A model generated the notes under the pieces. That model saw only the letters and a program-made list of their open reading frames with translations. It searched no databases and was not told the DNA's origin. A stretch of 64,000 bases of DNA from Streptomyces sp. HSG2 (GTDB lineage: Bacteria; Actinomycetota; Actinomycetes; Streptomycetales; Streptomycetaceae), in NCBI RefSeq assembly GCF_016598575.1, contig NZ_CP066801.1, forward strand, positions 3,286,001 to 3,350,000. The letters run 5' to 3'. Both the position numbers and the translations under genes were made by a program. This document shows, piece by piece, positions 21,953-30,249 of the stretch; position 1 is the stretch's first letter, and each line of letters begins with the position of its first letter.

Positions 21953-22531
21953 GTGGGGACCGTAACCATCGGTGTCTCGATCGCGGTCCCGGAACCACAC
22001 GGCGGCCGACTCCAACGGCTCCGCGCTGGTTTCGGGGACACCGCGGCACTCGGCATCCCCACGCACGTCACCCTGCTGCCGCCGACCGAGATCGACGTCC
22101 GCGCCCTGCCCCTGGTCCACGCCCACCTGGCCGAGGTGGCCGGTGCCGGGCGCCCCTTCCCGATGCGGCTCTCCGGCACCGGGACCTTCCGGCCGCTCTC
22201 GCCGGTGGTGTTCGTCCGCGTGGTGGAGGGCGCCGAGGCGTGCGCCCGCACCCAGCAGCTCGTCCGGGACGCCTCCGGGCCGCTCGCCCAAGAGCTGCGC
22301 TTCCCCTACCACCCGCACGTGACGGTGGCGCACGGCATCGACGAGGCGGCGATGGACCGGGCCTTCGCCGAGCTGGCCGGGTACGAGGCCCACTGGACGT
22401 GCGGCGGCTTCGCCCTCTACGAGCAGGGTCCCGACGGGGTCTGGCGGCGGCTTCGGGACTTCCCGTTCGGCACCGGAGTGGTCCCGCCGCAGGCCGGCGC
22501 GGTGCGTCGAGGCCCGCTGCCGGCCCACTGA
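21953..22531 (+). CDS. 2'-5' RNA ligase family (2H phosphoesterase) protein
   Basis: A 192-residue protein with the two H-x-T/S-x motifs of the 2H superfamily: 'PTHVTLLPPTEID' near residue 37 and 'YHPHVTVAHGID' near residue 121. This predicts a cyclic-phosphodiesterase or RNA 2',5'-ligase-type fold; substrate unknown. The GTG at 21953 was chosen because GGGAGA stands 6 nt upstream. A similar gene after trpS is usual in Streptomyces (from memory). A hairpin terminator follows. Confidence 0.85.
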   Translation: MGTVTIGVSIAVPEPHGGRLQRLRAGFGDTAALGIPTHVTLLPPTEIDVRALPLVHAHLAEVAGAGRPFPMRLSGTGTFRPLSPVVFVRVVEGAEACARTQQLVRDASGPLAQELRFPYHPHVTVAHGIDEAAMDRAFAELAGYEAHWTCGGFALYEQGPDGVWRRLRDFPFGTGVVPPQAGAVRRGPLPAH

Positions 22532-22542
22532 GCCGGCCGCGT

Positions 22543-22579
22543 CCTCCGAACGGGGGACGCCCTTCGGGCCGTTCGGAGG
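22543..22579 (+). terminator. Hairpin terminator after the 2H phosphoesterase gene
   Basis: A perfect 11-bp stem (CCTCCGAACGG / CCGTTCGGAGG) with a 15-nt loop that can pair further (GGG...CCC). It starts 12 nt after the stop codon. Confidence 0.75.
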
Positions 22580-22647
22580 GCAGACCCGTCACGTCGCGAA
22601 TGGGACGATCGGGCCACATCACCGACCCCGTTCCAGAGGAGACCGAC

Positions 22648-22836
22648 ATGGCCACTCGCGGCGACATCGACCGGAAGGCATCCGACTTCGCCGGCACCCG
22701 GCTGAGCGAAGGCGACCACGGCAGGTCCGACCTGACTCCGGGCCCGGTCGCCACCTGCCCGTGGGCGGTGGGCGCGGGTGCGCTCGGCGTCGTCGGCGTC
22801 GTCACCATGGTCCTGGACGCCCACGCGGGGAGTTGA
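22648..22836 (+). CDS. Small protein of 62 residues with a hydrophobic C-terminus
   Basis: It reads MATRGDIDRKASDFAGTRLS..., polar and charged for the first 28 residues. A 'LTPGPVATCPWAVGAGALG' stretch follows, then a hydrophobic run to about residue 57 and the end 'DAHAGS'. AGAGGAGA sits 6-8 nt before the ATG, which is strong support for translation. It may be a single-pass membrane peptide. It lies in its own 400-bp interval between a terminator and the convergent DprE2-like gene. No biosynthetic enzyme is next to it, so a modified-peptide precursor is only a remote option. Not recognised. Confidence 0.7.
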   Translation: MATRGDIDRKASDFAGTRLSEGDHGRSDLTPGPVATCPWAVGAGALGVVGVVTMVLDAHAGS

Positions 22837-22946
22837 CGGAGGTCGGCTCGCGAGGCCGACGGGCGCCGCCGGCGAGACCGGCGGCGCGACCCCGTCCCGG
22901 ACGCGCCCGGGAGCCGGTCGAGGGCCGCCGAGGCGCTGCCCGTGCG

Positions 22947-23702
22947 TCAGCCCGGCAGACGCCGGTGGACGGCCCGAGGCAGGTGGCGCAGCGCCGCCAT
23001 CACCCACCGCAGCGACCCCGGCACCCACACCGTCTCCGAACGCCGCCGCAGGCCCAGCTCCACCGCCGTCGCCACCGACTCCGGCGTCGTCGCGAAGGGG
23101 GTCGGCGCCCGACCGGCGGTCATCCTGGTCCGTACGAACGCGGGCCGCACCACCATCACGTGGACGCCGGTGCCCTGGAGCGCGTCGCCCAACCCCTGGG
23201 CGAAGACGTCCAGGCCCGCCTTGCTGGAGCCGTAGATGAAGTCGGACCGGCGCGCCCGCTCTCCCGCGACCGACGACAGCACCACCAGGGAACCGTGCCC
23301 TTGGGCCTGAAGCGCCCCGGCGCACACCAGGCCCGAGGACACCGCTCCCGTGTAGTTGGTCCGCGCCACCCGTACCGCCGCGACGGGATCCCGTTCGTCG
23401 TGGGCCTGGTCGCCGAGGACACCGAACGCCATCACCACCATGTCGACGTCGCCCTCCGCGAAGACCTTCCCGAGGGCCTCCTCGTGCGAGTCGGGGTCGA
23501 GGGCGTCGAACTCGACGGTGTGGACGGCGGCGCCGAGTCCGCGCAACTCCTCCGCCGCCCTCTCCAGACCCGGCGACGCGCGTCCCGCCAGCCAGACGGT
23601 GCGGGCCCGCCTGGCCACCAGACGGCGCGCCGTCGCCAGGGCGATCTCGGAGGTGCCGCCCAGGACGAGCAGCGACTGGGGCAGGCCGAAGGCGTCCTTC
23701 AC
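22947..23702 (-). CDS. Short-chain dehydrogenase, DprE2-like (decaprenylphosphoryl-2-keto-ribose reductase family)
   Basis: A 251-residue SDR with the NAD(P) loop 'LVLGGTSEIALATARRL' near residue 10-27 (GxSEIA is typical of the DprE2 branch), 'VMAFGVLGDQ' near 92 and the catalytic Ser ... Tyr-x3-Lys, 'VLSSVAGERARRSDFIYGSSKAGLD' region near 140-165. The start is GTG with AGGAG 5-9 nt upstream, 8 nt downstream of the DprE1-like stop, so the two form an operon. In mycobacteria DprE1+DprE2 epimerise decaprenylphosphoryl-ribose to -arabinose. Streptomyces lack arabinogalactan, so the physiological substrate here is uncertain. Confidence 0.85.
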   Translation of the reverse strand: MKDAFGLPQSLLVLGGTSEIALATARRLVARRARTVWLAGRASPGLERAAEELRGLGAAVHTVEFDALDPDSHEEALGKVFAEGDVDMVVMAFGVLGDQAHDERDPVAAVRVARTNYTGAVSSGLVCAGALQAQGHGSLVVLSSVAGERARRSDFIYGSSKAGLDVFAQGLGDALQGTGVHVMVVRPAFVRTRMTAGRAPTPFATTPESVATAVELGLRRRSETVWVPGSLRWVMAALRHLPRAVHRRLPG

Positions 23703-23710
23703 GGGGTCTC

Positions 23711-25063
23711 CTACAGGGCGAGTCGGCGGGACAGGTCGGAGACGAACACCCCGCGTGGGTCCAGTTCCGCGCGCAGGGCGCGGAAGTCGTCCAGTCGCGG
23801 GTACATGCGGGCGAGCGACTCGGGCCGCAGTCGGGAGTCCTCGGCGAGGTCGACCCGGCCGCCCGCCTCGGCGACCTCGTCGTCCAGCGCGTCGAGGAGC
23901 CCGGCGAGGCCGGGCAGGCTCGCCGGCGCGTCCAGCGACAGCGTCCACCCGGGTGCCGGGAAGGACAGCCACCCGGAATCGGCCTCCCCGAATCGCCTCA
24001 GGGTGGCGAGGAAGGAAGGACACCGGTACTCGGAGACCCGGCGCACGATCCGCCGGAGGGCGTCCTCCCGGCCGTGGCCGACGACGCACCGGTACCGCAC
24101 GAGCCCCCCGCGCCCGCCGCCCCCCGGGACCTTCCGGTCCGGGGGGGTGAAGAAGACGGGGAGCCGCCGGAGCCGGTGTCGGCCCGCCCGGCGGGCGCAG
24201 TGGTACCGGAGCGCGGGGGACAGCGCGACGCCGGCGCGGCCGAGCGGACCCTCCGGGACGCCGGGCACGGAGGCCGCGAGTCGCGCCCCCCGGGCCACGG
24301 ACCGGAGGGGACGGCGCCGCTCCCTCCCGGGCAGCGCGTCCTGCGGGGCGTGGTCGCCACGGGTGATCACCGCCCGTCCGGTCGCCGCGCCGCGGGCCAG
24401 CGGGTCGATCCGGGCGACGGAGTAGTCGCGGGTCCGCTCGGGGGCGGTGAGCCGGGCCAACAGGTCGTCCAGGTCGGCGGCGCGCTCGGTGTCCACCGTC
24501 ATCCAGGCCGTCTCCACCGGTCGGAGGCGGAGCGTCGCGGTCAGGATCACCCCGGTCAGCCCCATCCCGCCGGCGGTGGCGTCGAACAGCGGGGTGCCGG
24601 GGCGCACCGAGCGGACCCGGCCGTCGGCGGTGAGTAGTTCGAACGCGGGCACGTGCCGGGAGAAGGAGCCGGAGACGTGGTGGTCCCCGCCGTGCGCGTC
24701 GACGCCGAGGGCCCCGCCGACGGTCACGTGGCCGGCGCCCGGGTCGACCGGGGGGAACCAGCCCAACGGCAGCAGCACCTCCGTCAGCCGGCGCAGGGAG
24801 ATCCCCGCGTCGCAGAGCACCGTGCCGCCCTCCACGTCGATCGCGTGGATGCGGTCCAGCCCGGTCATGTCCAGGACCGCCCCGCCGGCGTTCCCCGCCG
24901 CGTCCCCGCGGGCGCGGCCCAGGCCTCGGGCGATGCCGCCGCGGGCTCCGCGGTCCCGTACCGCCGTCGCGACCTCCTCGTACGTCCGGGGACGGATCAG
25001 TCGGGTGGCGCTCGCCGCTGTGCGGCCCCGCCCGGTGACGGTGACGGAGGTGTCGGGAGACAT
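23711..25063 (-). CDS. FAD-binding oxidoreductase, DprE1-like
   Basis: A 450-residue flavoprotein of the VAO/PCMH fold. The FAD domain has 'GAGHVTVGGALGVDAHGGDHH' (GGALG...DxHG) near residues 107-128 and 'TAGGMGLTGVIL' near 165. The C-terminal domain has 'YRCPSFLATLRRFG', 'LSFPAPGWTLSLDAPA' and ends 'GVFVSDLSRRLAL', closely parallel to mycobacterial DprE1. The positions aligning with M. tuberculosis Cys387 and Lys418 appear to be Ser (GWTLSLD) and Glu (LAEDSR). The ATG at 25063 is preceded by a purine-poor leader; longer frames are unlikely. It is co-transcribed with the DprE2-like SDR. See findings for the active-site changes. Confidence 0.85.
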   Translation of the reverse strand: MSPDTSVTVTGRGRTAASATRLIRPRTYEEVATAVRDRGARGGIARGLGRARGDAAGNAGGAVLDMTGLDRIHAIDVEGGTVLCDAGISLRRLTEVLLPLGWFPPVDPGAGHVTVGGALGVDAHGGDHHVSGSFSRHVPAFELLTADGRVRSVRPGTPLFDATAGGMGLTGVILTATLRLRPVETAWMTVDTERAADLDDLLARLTAPERTRDYSVARIDPLARGAATGRAVITRGDHAPQDALPGRERRRPLRSVARGARLAASVPGVPEGPLGRAGVALSPALRYHCARRAGRHRLRRLPVFFTPPDRKVPGGGGRGGLVRYRCVVGHGREDALRRIVRRVSEYRCPSFLATLRRFGEADSGWLSFPAPGWTLSLDAPASLPGLAGLLDALDDEVAEAGGRVDLAEDSRLRPESLARMYPRLDDFRALRAELDPRGVFVSDLSRRLAL

Positions 25064-25348
25064 GGCGGTGACCGTATCGTCGATGCCGGAGTGCCTTGCC
25101 CCGGAACATCCGGGAATCCCCTCTCCGTCCCCGAAACGGGTGATCGCGGATGCTTCGGGGCGCGACGGCGGAGTTGCGTCGCGGATCCGACGGTCCGGAC
25201 CGGAACAGTCGTCCCTCACGGGCGTGGACCGCGAGACCGCCGCGTCGCCCCGCGCGTCGACGAGCGGCGGCCGGGCGGGTCGGCCGGAGCACTATGATCG
25301 GCTCCGCGCGCGGGCCATGATCGGGTCCGGAGCGGGCAGGGGCGGAGC

Positions 25349-26254
25349 ATGGACTGGCTGAGGAAACTGCCCGTCGTGGGGCCCTGGGTGGGTCGTCTGG
25401 CGACGACGCACGCATGGCGCGCCTACGCGCGCCTGGACCGGGTGAAGTGGTCCCGGTTGGCCGCCGCCATGACCTTCACCAGCTTCGTGGCGCTCTTCCC
25501 GCTGTTGACCCTGGCCGCCTCGATCACCGCGGCCACGCTCAGCGAGGAGCGGCAGCGTGAGATCCAGGACCAACTCGTCGAGCAGGTGCCCGGCATCTCC
25601 GACCAGTTGAACGTCCAGGACCTGGTGCAGAACGCCGGCACGGTCGGCCTGATCTCCGGAATCCTGCTGCTGGTCACGGGCATGGGGTGGATCGAGGCCA
25701 CCCGGGGCTGCCTGCGCGCGGTCTGGGAGCTGCCCGACCCCGAGGGGAACCCCTTGGTGAACCGGGCCAAGGACGCCGGCGTCCTGGTCGGCCTCGGCGG
25801 CGCCGTCCTGATCACCATCGGCATCTCCACCGTGGCCTCTGCGCTGGTCGGCTGGATCGTCCGCCATCTCGGGCTGGACGGCACGTTCGGGGGCGCCCTG
25901 CTGCACGTCGGCGCGTTCGCCGTGGCCGTGGCCGCGGACTTCCTGGTGTTGCTCTACGTGCTCGGCGTGCTGCCCGGGGCCGAGCCGACCCGTCGCCGCC
26001 TGCTGGTCGCGGGGCTGATCGGGGCGGTCGGCTTCGAACTGCTCAAGCTGCTGCTCAGCGGCTACATGCAGGGGGTGGCGGGGCGAAGCATGTACGGGGC
26101 CTTCGGAGTGCCCATCGCGCTGCTGTTGTGGATCAATTTCACCAGCAAGCTGGTCCTGTACTGCGCCGCGTGGACCGCCACCGACGGCGACGACCCGCCG
26201 CTCAGCGGGGCATCCGGCGACGCGCCGACGCCGGCCGGGGCCACCGGCGGTTGA
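25349..26254 (+). CDS. YihY/virulence factor BrkB family membrane protein
   Basis: A 301-residue integral membrane protein with the YihY layout: a short cytoplasmic N-terminus with 'WSRLAAAMTFTSFVALFPLLTLAAS' in the first membrane region (about 35-60), then five further hydrophobic segments and the conserved 'MYGAFGVPIALLLWINFTSKLVLYCAAW' region near 245-280. The old 'ribonuclease BN' name is not supported for this family. The role is unknown. A TATGAT hexamer at 25293-25298 may be the -10. Its 3' end overlaps the end of the convergent carboxypeptidase gene by 53 bp. Confidence 0.88.
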   Translation: MDWLRKLPVVGPWVGRLATTHAWRAYARLDRVKWSRLAAAMTFTSFVALFPLLTLAASITAATLSEERQREIQDQLVEQVPGISDQLNVQDLVQNAGTVGLISGILLLVTGMGWIEATRGCLRAVWELPDPEGNPLVNRAKDAGVLVGLGGAVLITIGISTVASALVGWIVRHLGLDGTFGGALLHVGAFAVAVAADFLVLLYVLGVLPGAEPTRRRLLVAGLIGAVGFELLKLLLSGYMQGVAGRSMYGAFGVPIALLLWINFTSKLVLYCAAWTATDGDDPPLSGASGDAPTPAGATGG

Positions 26255-27503
26255 CGAGGAAGGCGCCCCCGGCGAGCAGCACCAGGGCCCCGCCGGCGAC
26301 GGCCAGCGCCGTGCCCAGGCCGCCCTCGCCGCCCGCCGTCGCGACGACCGGCGGAGCGGTCCCCGAGGCGCTCCCGGGCCCGTCCGTACCCTCCGCGCCG
26401 CCGAGGTCGCCCGGAGCCGCCGGGGCCTCCGCCTCCGGCGCCTCGGCGCCCCGGGGCGCGACCAGTTCGCCGACCGGCTCGACGCTTCCGGCCGCCTCGA
26501 AGCCCCAGTCCAGGAGCCGGGCGGCCTCCTTGTAGACCCCGTTGTTCTCGCCGCTCTCCGGGTGCATCACCGTGACCAGGAGCACTCGGTCCGCCCGCTC
26601 GGCCACGGCGGTGAAGGTGGCGCCCGCCTCGGAGGTGTTGCCGTTCTTCACTCCGGCGATGCCCTGGTAGACGTCGACGTCCGAGTCGCCGGAGAGCAGG
26701 CGGTTGGTGTTCTGTATCTCGAAGGAGCCCCGCGTCTCCTCGCCGCTGTCGTCCCGTTCCGTGGCGCCGGGGAACCGCGCACGGACCGTGGAGCAGTACT
26801 CCCGGAAGTCCTTCTTCTGCAGGCCCGAACGGGCGAAGAGGGTGAGGTCGTAGGCGGAGGACACCTGCTCCGGCGCGTCGTAGCCGTCGGGGCTCACCAC
26901 GTGGGTGTCCAGGGCCCGGAGTTCCTCGGCGTGCGCGTTCATGTCCTCGACGGTGCCCGCCGCCCCTCCCTCGTTCATCGACGACAGGACCCGGACCGCG
27001 TCGTTGCCCGACCGCAGGAAGACCCCGAGCCAGAGGTCGCGCACCGTGTAGGTCTCGTCCTCCTTGACGCCGACCAGACTGGATCCGGGTCCCAGGCCCT
27101 CCAGGTCGGAGGAGGTCACCCGGTGTTCCAGTGTCGCGGGGAACTTCGGCAGGAGCGTGTCGGCGAACAGCATCTTGAGCGTGGAGGCGGGCGCGAGGGG
27201 CCAGTGCGCGTTGTGGGCGGCGAGGACGTCGCCCGACTCGGCGTCGGCGACGATCCAGGAACGGGCCGTCACGTCCTCGGGAGGGGCGGGCGTCCCCGGC
27301 GCCGGCTCCACCTGGGTGCCCGGTCGTCCCAGACGGTCCCCGCCCACCGTCGACATCGTGGGGGGCGGCGCGAGGGACGGCGAGGTCGTGGGGGTGGGCG
27401 CGGCGTGGGCGCCGGGAGCCGTCAGCAGCAGTGACGCGACGGCGGTCAGGGCGGCGGCGATCGCCGGCGGAGTACGCCGGGCGGGTTTGTCGGCAGCGGG
27501 CAC
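26202..27503 (-). CDS. D-alanyl-D-alanine carboxypeptidase (low-molecular-weight PBP)
   Basis: A 433-residue secreted, membrane-anchored enzyme that trims the terminal D-Ala from peptidoglycan stem peptides. The signal peptide covers about 1-36 ('RRTPPAIAAALTAVASLLL...AHA'). The active-site set is Ser107-x2-Lys110 ('APASTLKML'), SGN ('LRSGNDAV') and KNG ('GVKNGNTSEAG') in place of KTG, as often seen in actinobacterial members. A C-terminal TM anchor lies near 400-422 with 'RRWPR' after it. The GTG at 27503 has no Shine-Dalgarno, but TACGTT lies 7 nt upstream, which fits a leaderless message. Confidence 0.9.
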   Translation of the reverse strand: MPAADKPARRTPPAIAAALTAVASLLLTAPGAHAAPTPTTSPSLAPPPTMSTVGGDRLGRPGTQVEPAPGTPAPPEDVTARSWIVADAESGDVLAAHNAHWPLAPASTLKMLFADTLLPKFPATLEHRVTSSDLEGLGPGSSLVGVKEDETYTVRDLWLGVFLRSGNDAVRVLSSMNEGGAAGTVEDMNAHAEELRALDTHVVSPDGYDAPEQVSSAYDLTLFARSGLQKKDFREYCSTVRARFPGATERDDSGEETRGSFEIQNTNRLLSGDSDVDVYQGIAGVKNGNTSEAGATFTAVAERADRVLLVTVMHPESGENNGVYKEAARLLDWGFEAAGSVEPVGELVAPRGAEAPEAEAPAAPGDLGGAEGTDGPGSASGTAPPVVATAGGEGGLGTALAVAGGALVLLAGGAFLVNRRWPRPASARRRMPR

Positions 27504-27510
27504 GACGCAG

Positions 27511-27516
27511 AACGTA
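27511..27516 (-). promoter_or_regulatory. Putative -10 of the carboxypeptidase gene (leaderless)
   Basis: On the minus strand TACGTT is followed by 7 nt and then the GTG start, so the transcript would begin at or next to the start codon. Confidence 0.4.
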
Positions 27517-27675
27517 CCGCTCGCCCGCGAGGGCGTTCGCACCACCTCCCCACCCCGCGACCCGGCCCGGCGGACGGGCGGCGATACTGGGACCCTGCCG
27601 CGCCGGTCGGGGGACCGATCCCCGGCTCCCCGGCCCACCGTCGGTCCGCGGCGGTGCGAGGAAAGGTCAGTGTTG

Positions 27676-27915
27676 GTGAAGCTCAGCCGCCCCGTCTCCT
27701 GGTTCCTGCTCGCCTTCGGGGTGTGGAGTTGGGTCATCTGGGTCTCTTTCGTGAGGAATCTGGCCGCGGACGGCAGTGGGCTGGCGTTCGACGACGGCGA
27801 GCCGACCCCGTACTTCTGGGTGCACCTGACCCTGGCCGTGGTCTCCCTGCTGCTGGGGACGATCATCGGAGTCCTCGGGTTGCGCGGGCTGCGTGCCGCG
27901 CGTCGCACGCCGTAG
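27676..27915 (+). CDS. Small membrane protein of the SCO4848 family
   Basis: A 79-residue protein with two transmembrane helices, 'VSWFLLAFGVWSWVIWVSFV' near 7-26 and 'VHLTLAVVSLLLGTIIGVLGL' near 48-68, and a basic tail. In-frame starts are GTG 27670, TTG 27673 and GTG 27676; the last has the best distance (9 nt) from GAGGAAAGG. It is divergent from the carboxypeptidase and lies 45 bp upstream of the metallophosphoesterase, probably in one transcript. Family function unknown. Confidence 0.85.
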   Translation: MKLSRPVSWFLLAFGVWSWVIWVSFVRNLAADGSGLAFDDGEPTPYFWVHLTLAVVSLLLGTIIGVLGLRGLRAARRTP

Positions 27916-27960
27916 CCGACTCCGGGGCGGCGGACACCACGACTGAGGGGAATCGACGGC

Positions 27961-29400
27961 ATGGTGGTCGTCTTCGTGCTGGTGGTCCTGGCGTTCGTCG
28001 GGATCGTGGCCGCCGGTGGTTGGTACCTGTGGCGGCGGTTGTTCCGGGACACGACGCGAGGGCCGGGGTGGGTGCGGCGGGCCGGGGTCGTCCTGATCGT
28101 CGGCGGATGGGTCCTGGCCGTCGGCGCGCTCGTCGCCGAACGCGCCGGGGCGCCCTTCGTCCTCCAGCGGGCGCTCGCCTGGCCCGGCTTCCTCTGGCTG
28201 CCCCTGGCGCTGTACCTGCTGATCGGCGTGGCGGTGGGCGAAGCGGTCCGTCCCCTGCTGCGCCGTCTGTTGGAGCGGCGTGACGCGGCGCGGACGTCGC
28301 GGCGCCGGGCGGCGGTTCCCACTCCCGCTCCGGGCGTCGTGTCCCGCGCCAACGCCGAGCCCGAGCCGATACCCGCCGAGCCGATACCCGTCGGGACGGT
28401 CCCGGCGGGACGTCCGGATGTCGAGGGCGGCGACGCCCCGGCTTCGGAGACCCCGGACGCGGCGCCGTCCGTGCCCGCCGAGGAGGCGGCGTCCGCCGAC
28501 ACCCCCGCCACCTCGGGGCGGGAGGCCGTCCCCGGGGTCTTCGACCCCGGCGCGGCGGACCCCCCGACCCCCGGCCCCTCGCGGCGGCTCTTCGTCTCCC
28601 GAGTGGTCGCCGGCGCCGCCGCCGCGGCGGCCGTCGGGACGGTCGCCCACGGGACGTACGGTGTGCTTCGCGGCCCCGGGGTCAAGCGGGTCACGGTCCC
28701 CCTGGCCAAACTCCCGCGAGCGGCCCACGGCTACCGTGTCGCCGTGGTCAGCGACGTCCACCTGGGTCCGGTGCTCGGGCGGGCCTTCGCCCGGAAGGTC
28801 GTCGACACGGTCAACGCCACTCAGCCGGACCTGATCGCGATCGTCGGCGACCTCGTCGACGGCTCCGTGGCCGATCTCGGGCCGGCCGCCGCGCCGCTCG
28901 CCGGACTCCGGGCCCGACAGGGCGCGTTCTTCGTCACCGGGAATCACGAGTACTTCTCCGGCGCGGGCCAGTGGGTGTCGCAGGTGCGCGGGCTCGGCCT
29001 GCGTCCGTTGGAGAACGACCGTGTGGAGCTGCCCCACTTCGACCTCGCGGGCGTCAACGACGTGGCCGGCGAGAGCGAGGGCCAGGGTCCCGACTTCGCG
29101 CGCGCCTTGGGCGACCGGGACCGCGACCGGACCTGTGTCCTTCTGGCGCACCAGCCGGTCCAGGTCCTGGAGGCCGCCGAGCACGGCGTCGACCTCCAGC
29201 TCTCCGGGCACACCCACGGCGGCCAGCTCTGGCCCTTCGACCTGGCGGCGCGGGCCGCCAACCCCACGCTCGCCGGCCTGGACCGCCACGGCGACACCCA
29301 GCTCTACGTCACCCGGGGTGCCGGCGCCTGGGGGCCCCCGACCCGGGTGGGCGCCCCGTCGGACATCACTGTGATCGAGCTGGCGTCCCTCCAGGCCTGA
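27961..29400 (+). CDS. Membrane-anchored metallophosphoesterase
   Basis: A 479-residue protein. Two or three N-terminal TM segments (about 1-22, 42-60, 70-95) are followed by a Pro/Glu/Ala-rich linker with a repeated 'EPIPAEPIPV' (about 110-205), another hydrophobic helix near 215-235 and the catalytic domain. Calcineurin-type metal motifs are complete: 'VVSDVHLG' near 262, 'IVGDLVDG' near 297, 'VTGNHEYFSG' near 325 and 'LSGHTHGGQLWP' near 415. It resembles YaeI/YkuE-type phosphodiesterases. The substrate is unknown, and the domain is likely extracytoplasmic given the tandem membrane segments. Confidence 0.88.
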   Translation: MVVVFVLVVLAFVGIVAAGGWYLWRRLFRDTTRGPGWVRRAGVVLIVGGWVLAVGALVAERAGAPFVLQRALAWPGFLWLPLALYLLIGVAVGEAVRPLLRRLLERRDAARTSRRRAAVPTPAPGVVSRANAEPEPIPAEPIPVGTVPAGRPDVEGGDAPASETPDAAPSVPAEEAASADTPATSGREAVPGVFDPGAADPPTPGPSRRLFVSRVVAGAAAAAAVGTVAHGTYGVLRGPGVKRVTVPLAKLPRAAHGYRVAVVSDVHLGPVLGRAFARKVVDTVNATQPDLIAIVGDLVDGSVADLGPAAAPLAGLRARQGAFFVTGNHEYFSGAGQWVSQVRGLGLRPLENDRVELPHFDLAGVNDVAGESEGQGPDFARALGDRDRDRTCVLLAHQPVQVLEAAEHGVDLQLSGHTHGGQLWPFDLAARAANPTLAGLDRHGDTQLYVTRGAGAWGPPTRVGAPSDITVIELASLQA

Positions 29401-29433
29401 GGCGTGGCCGTGCGCCGCGCCCGGCCGGAGACA

Positions 29434-29467
29434 CGAGGGCCCCGCCTCGAAGGAGGCGGGGCCCTCG
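29434..29467. terminator. Bidirectional terminator between the metallophosphoesterase and sdhB
   Basis: A perfect 15-bp stem (CGAGGGCCCCGCCTC / GAGGCGGGGCCCTCG) with a 4-nt GAAG loop lies between two convergent stop codons (29400 and 29482). Confidence 0.85.
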
Positions 29468-29481
29468 GACGCGACGCGTGG

Positions 29482-30249
29482 TCAGTAGCGTCGGGTGATC
29501 AGGGCACGCTTGACCTCGGCGATGGCCTTGGTGACCTCGATGCCGCGCGGGCAGGCGTCCGTGCAGTTGAAGGTCGTGCGGCAACGCCAGACGCCGTCCC
29601 GGTCGTTGAGGATCTCCAACCGTTGTTCGCCCGCCTCGTCCCGGGAGTCGAAGATGAAGCGGTGCGCGTTGACGATGGCGGCCGGGCCGAAGTACTGGCC
29701 GTCGTTCCAGAACACCGGGCAGGAGGAGGTGCACGCGGCGCACAGGATGCACTTGGTGGTGTCGTCGAACCGCTCCCGGTCCTCCGCGGACTGGAACCGC
29801 TCGCGCGTCGGCTCGTTGGTGTCCTTGGTGACGAGGAACGGCATCACGTCGCGGTAGGCCTGGAAGAACGGCTCCATGTCCACGACCAGGTCCTTGAGGA
29901 CCGTCAGGCCCTTTATGGCCTCGATCGTGATGGGCTTCTCCGGGTTGATGTCCTTGATCAGCGTCTTGCAGGCCAGCCGGTTCTTGCCGTTGATCCGCAT
30001 CGCGTCGGACCCGCAGATGCCGTGCGCGCAGGAACGGCGGAAGGTCAGCGTGCCGTCCAGCTCCCACTTGATCTTGTGGAGGCCGTCGAGGACGCGTTCC
30101 TTGGGGTCGAGTTCGATCCGGAAGTCCTCCCAGCTCGCCTCGGCCGACACCTCCGGATTGAACCGGCGGACGCGGAACGTGACGGTGATGTGGGGGGACG
30201 CCGCGGGCTGGGCGTCTTCCGCCGCCTTGTCCATAACGGGGGTAGCCAT
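29482..30249 (-). CDS. sdhB: Succinate dehydrogenase iron-sulfur subunit
   Basis: A 255-residue subunit of complex II that passes electrons from SdhA to the membrane subunits. The 2Fe-2S site is 'RRSCAHGICGSDAM' plus a following Cys ('RLACKTL') near residues 72-95. The 4Fe-4S/3Fe-4S sites are 'CILCAACTSSCPV' near 165 and 'CRTTFNCTDACPRGI' near 222. The ATG shares its A with the TGA of sdhA (TGATG), so translation is coupled. It is the last gene of sdhCDAB, followed by a strong hairpin. Confidence 0.96.
   Translation of the reverse strand: MATPVMDKAAEDAQPAASPHITVTFRVRRFNPEVSAEASWEDFRIELDPKERVLDGLHKIKWELDGTLTFRRSCAHGICGSDAMRINGKNRLACKTLIKDINPEKPITIEAIKGLTVLKDLVVDMEPFFQAYRDVMPFLVTKDTNEPTRERFQSAEDRERFDDTTKCILCAACTSSCPVFWNDGQYFGPAAIVNAHRFIFDSRDEAGEQRLEILNDRDGVWRCRTTFNCTDACPRGIEVTKAIAEVKRALITRRY

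Noticed and set aside
22648..22836. Lanthipeptide or lasso-peptide precursor
   Set aside because: No cyclase, dehydratase, protease or ABC exporter gene is adjacent, and the C-terminus lacks the Ser/Thr/Cys pattern of such cores.
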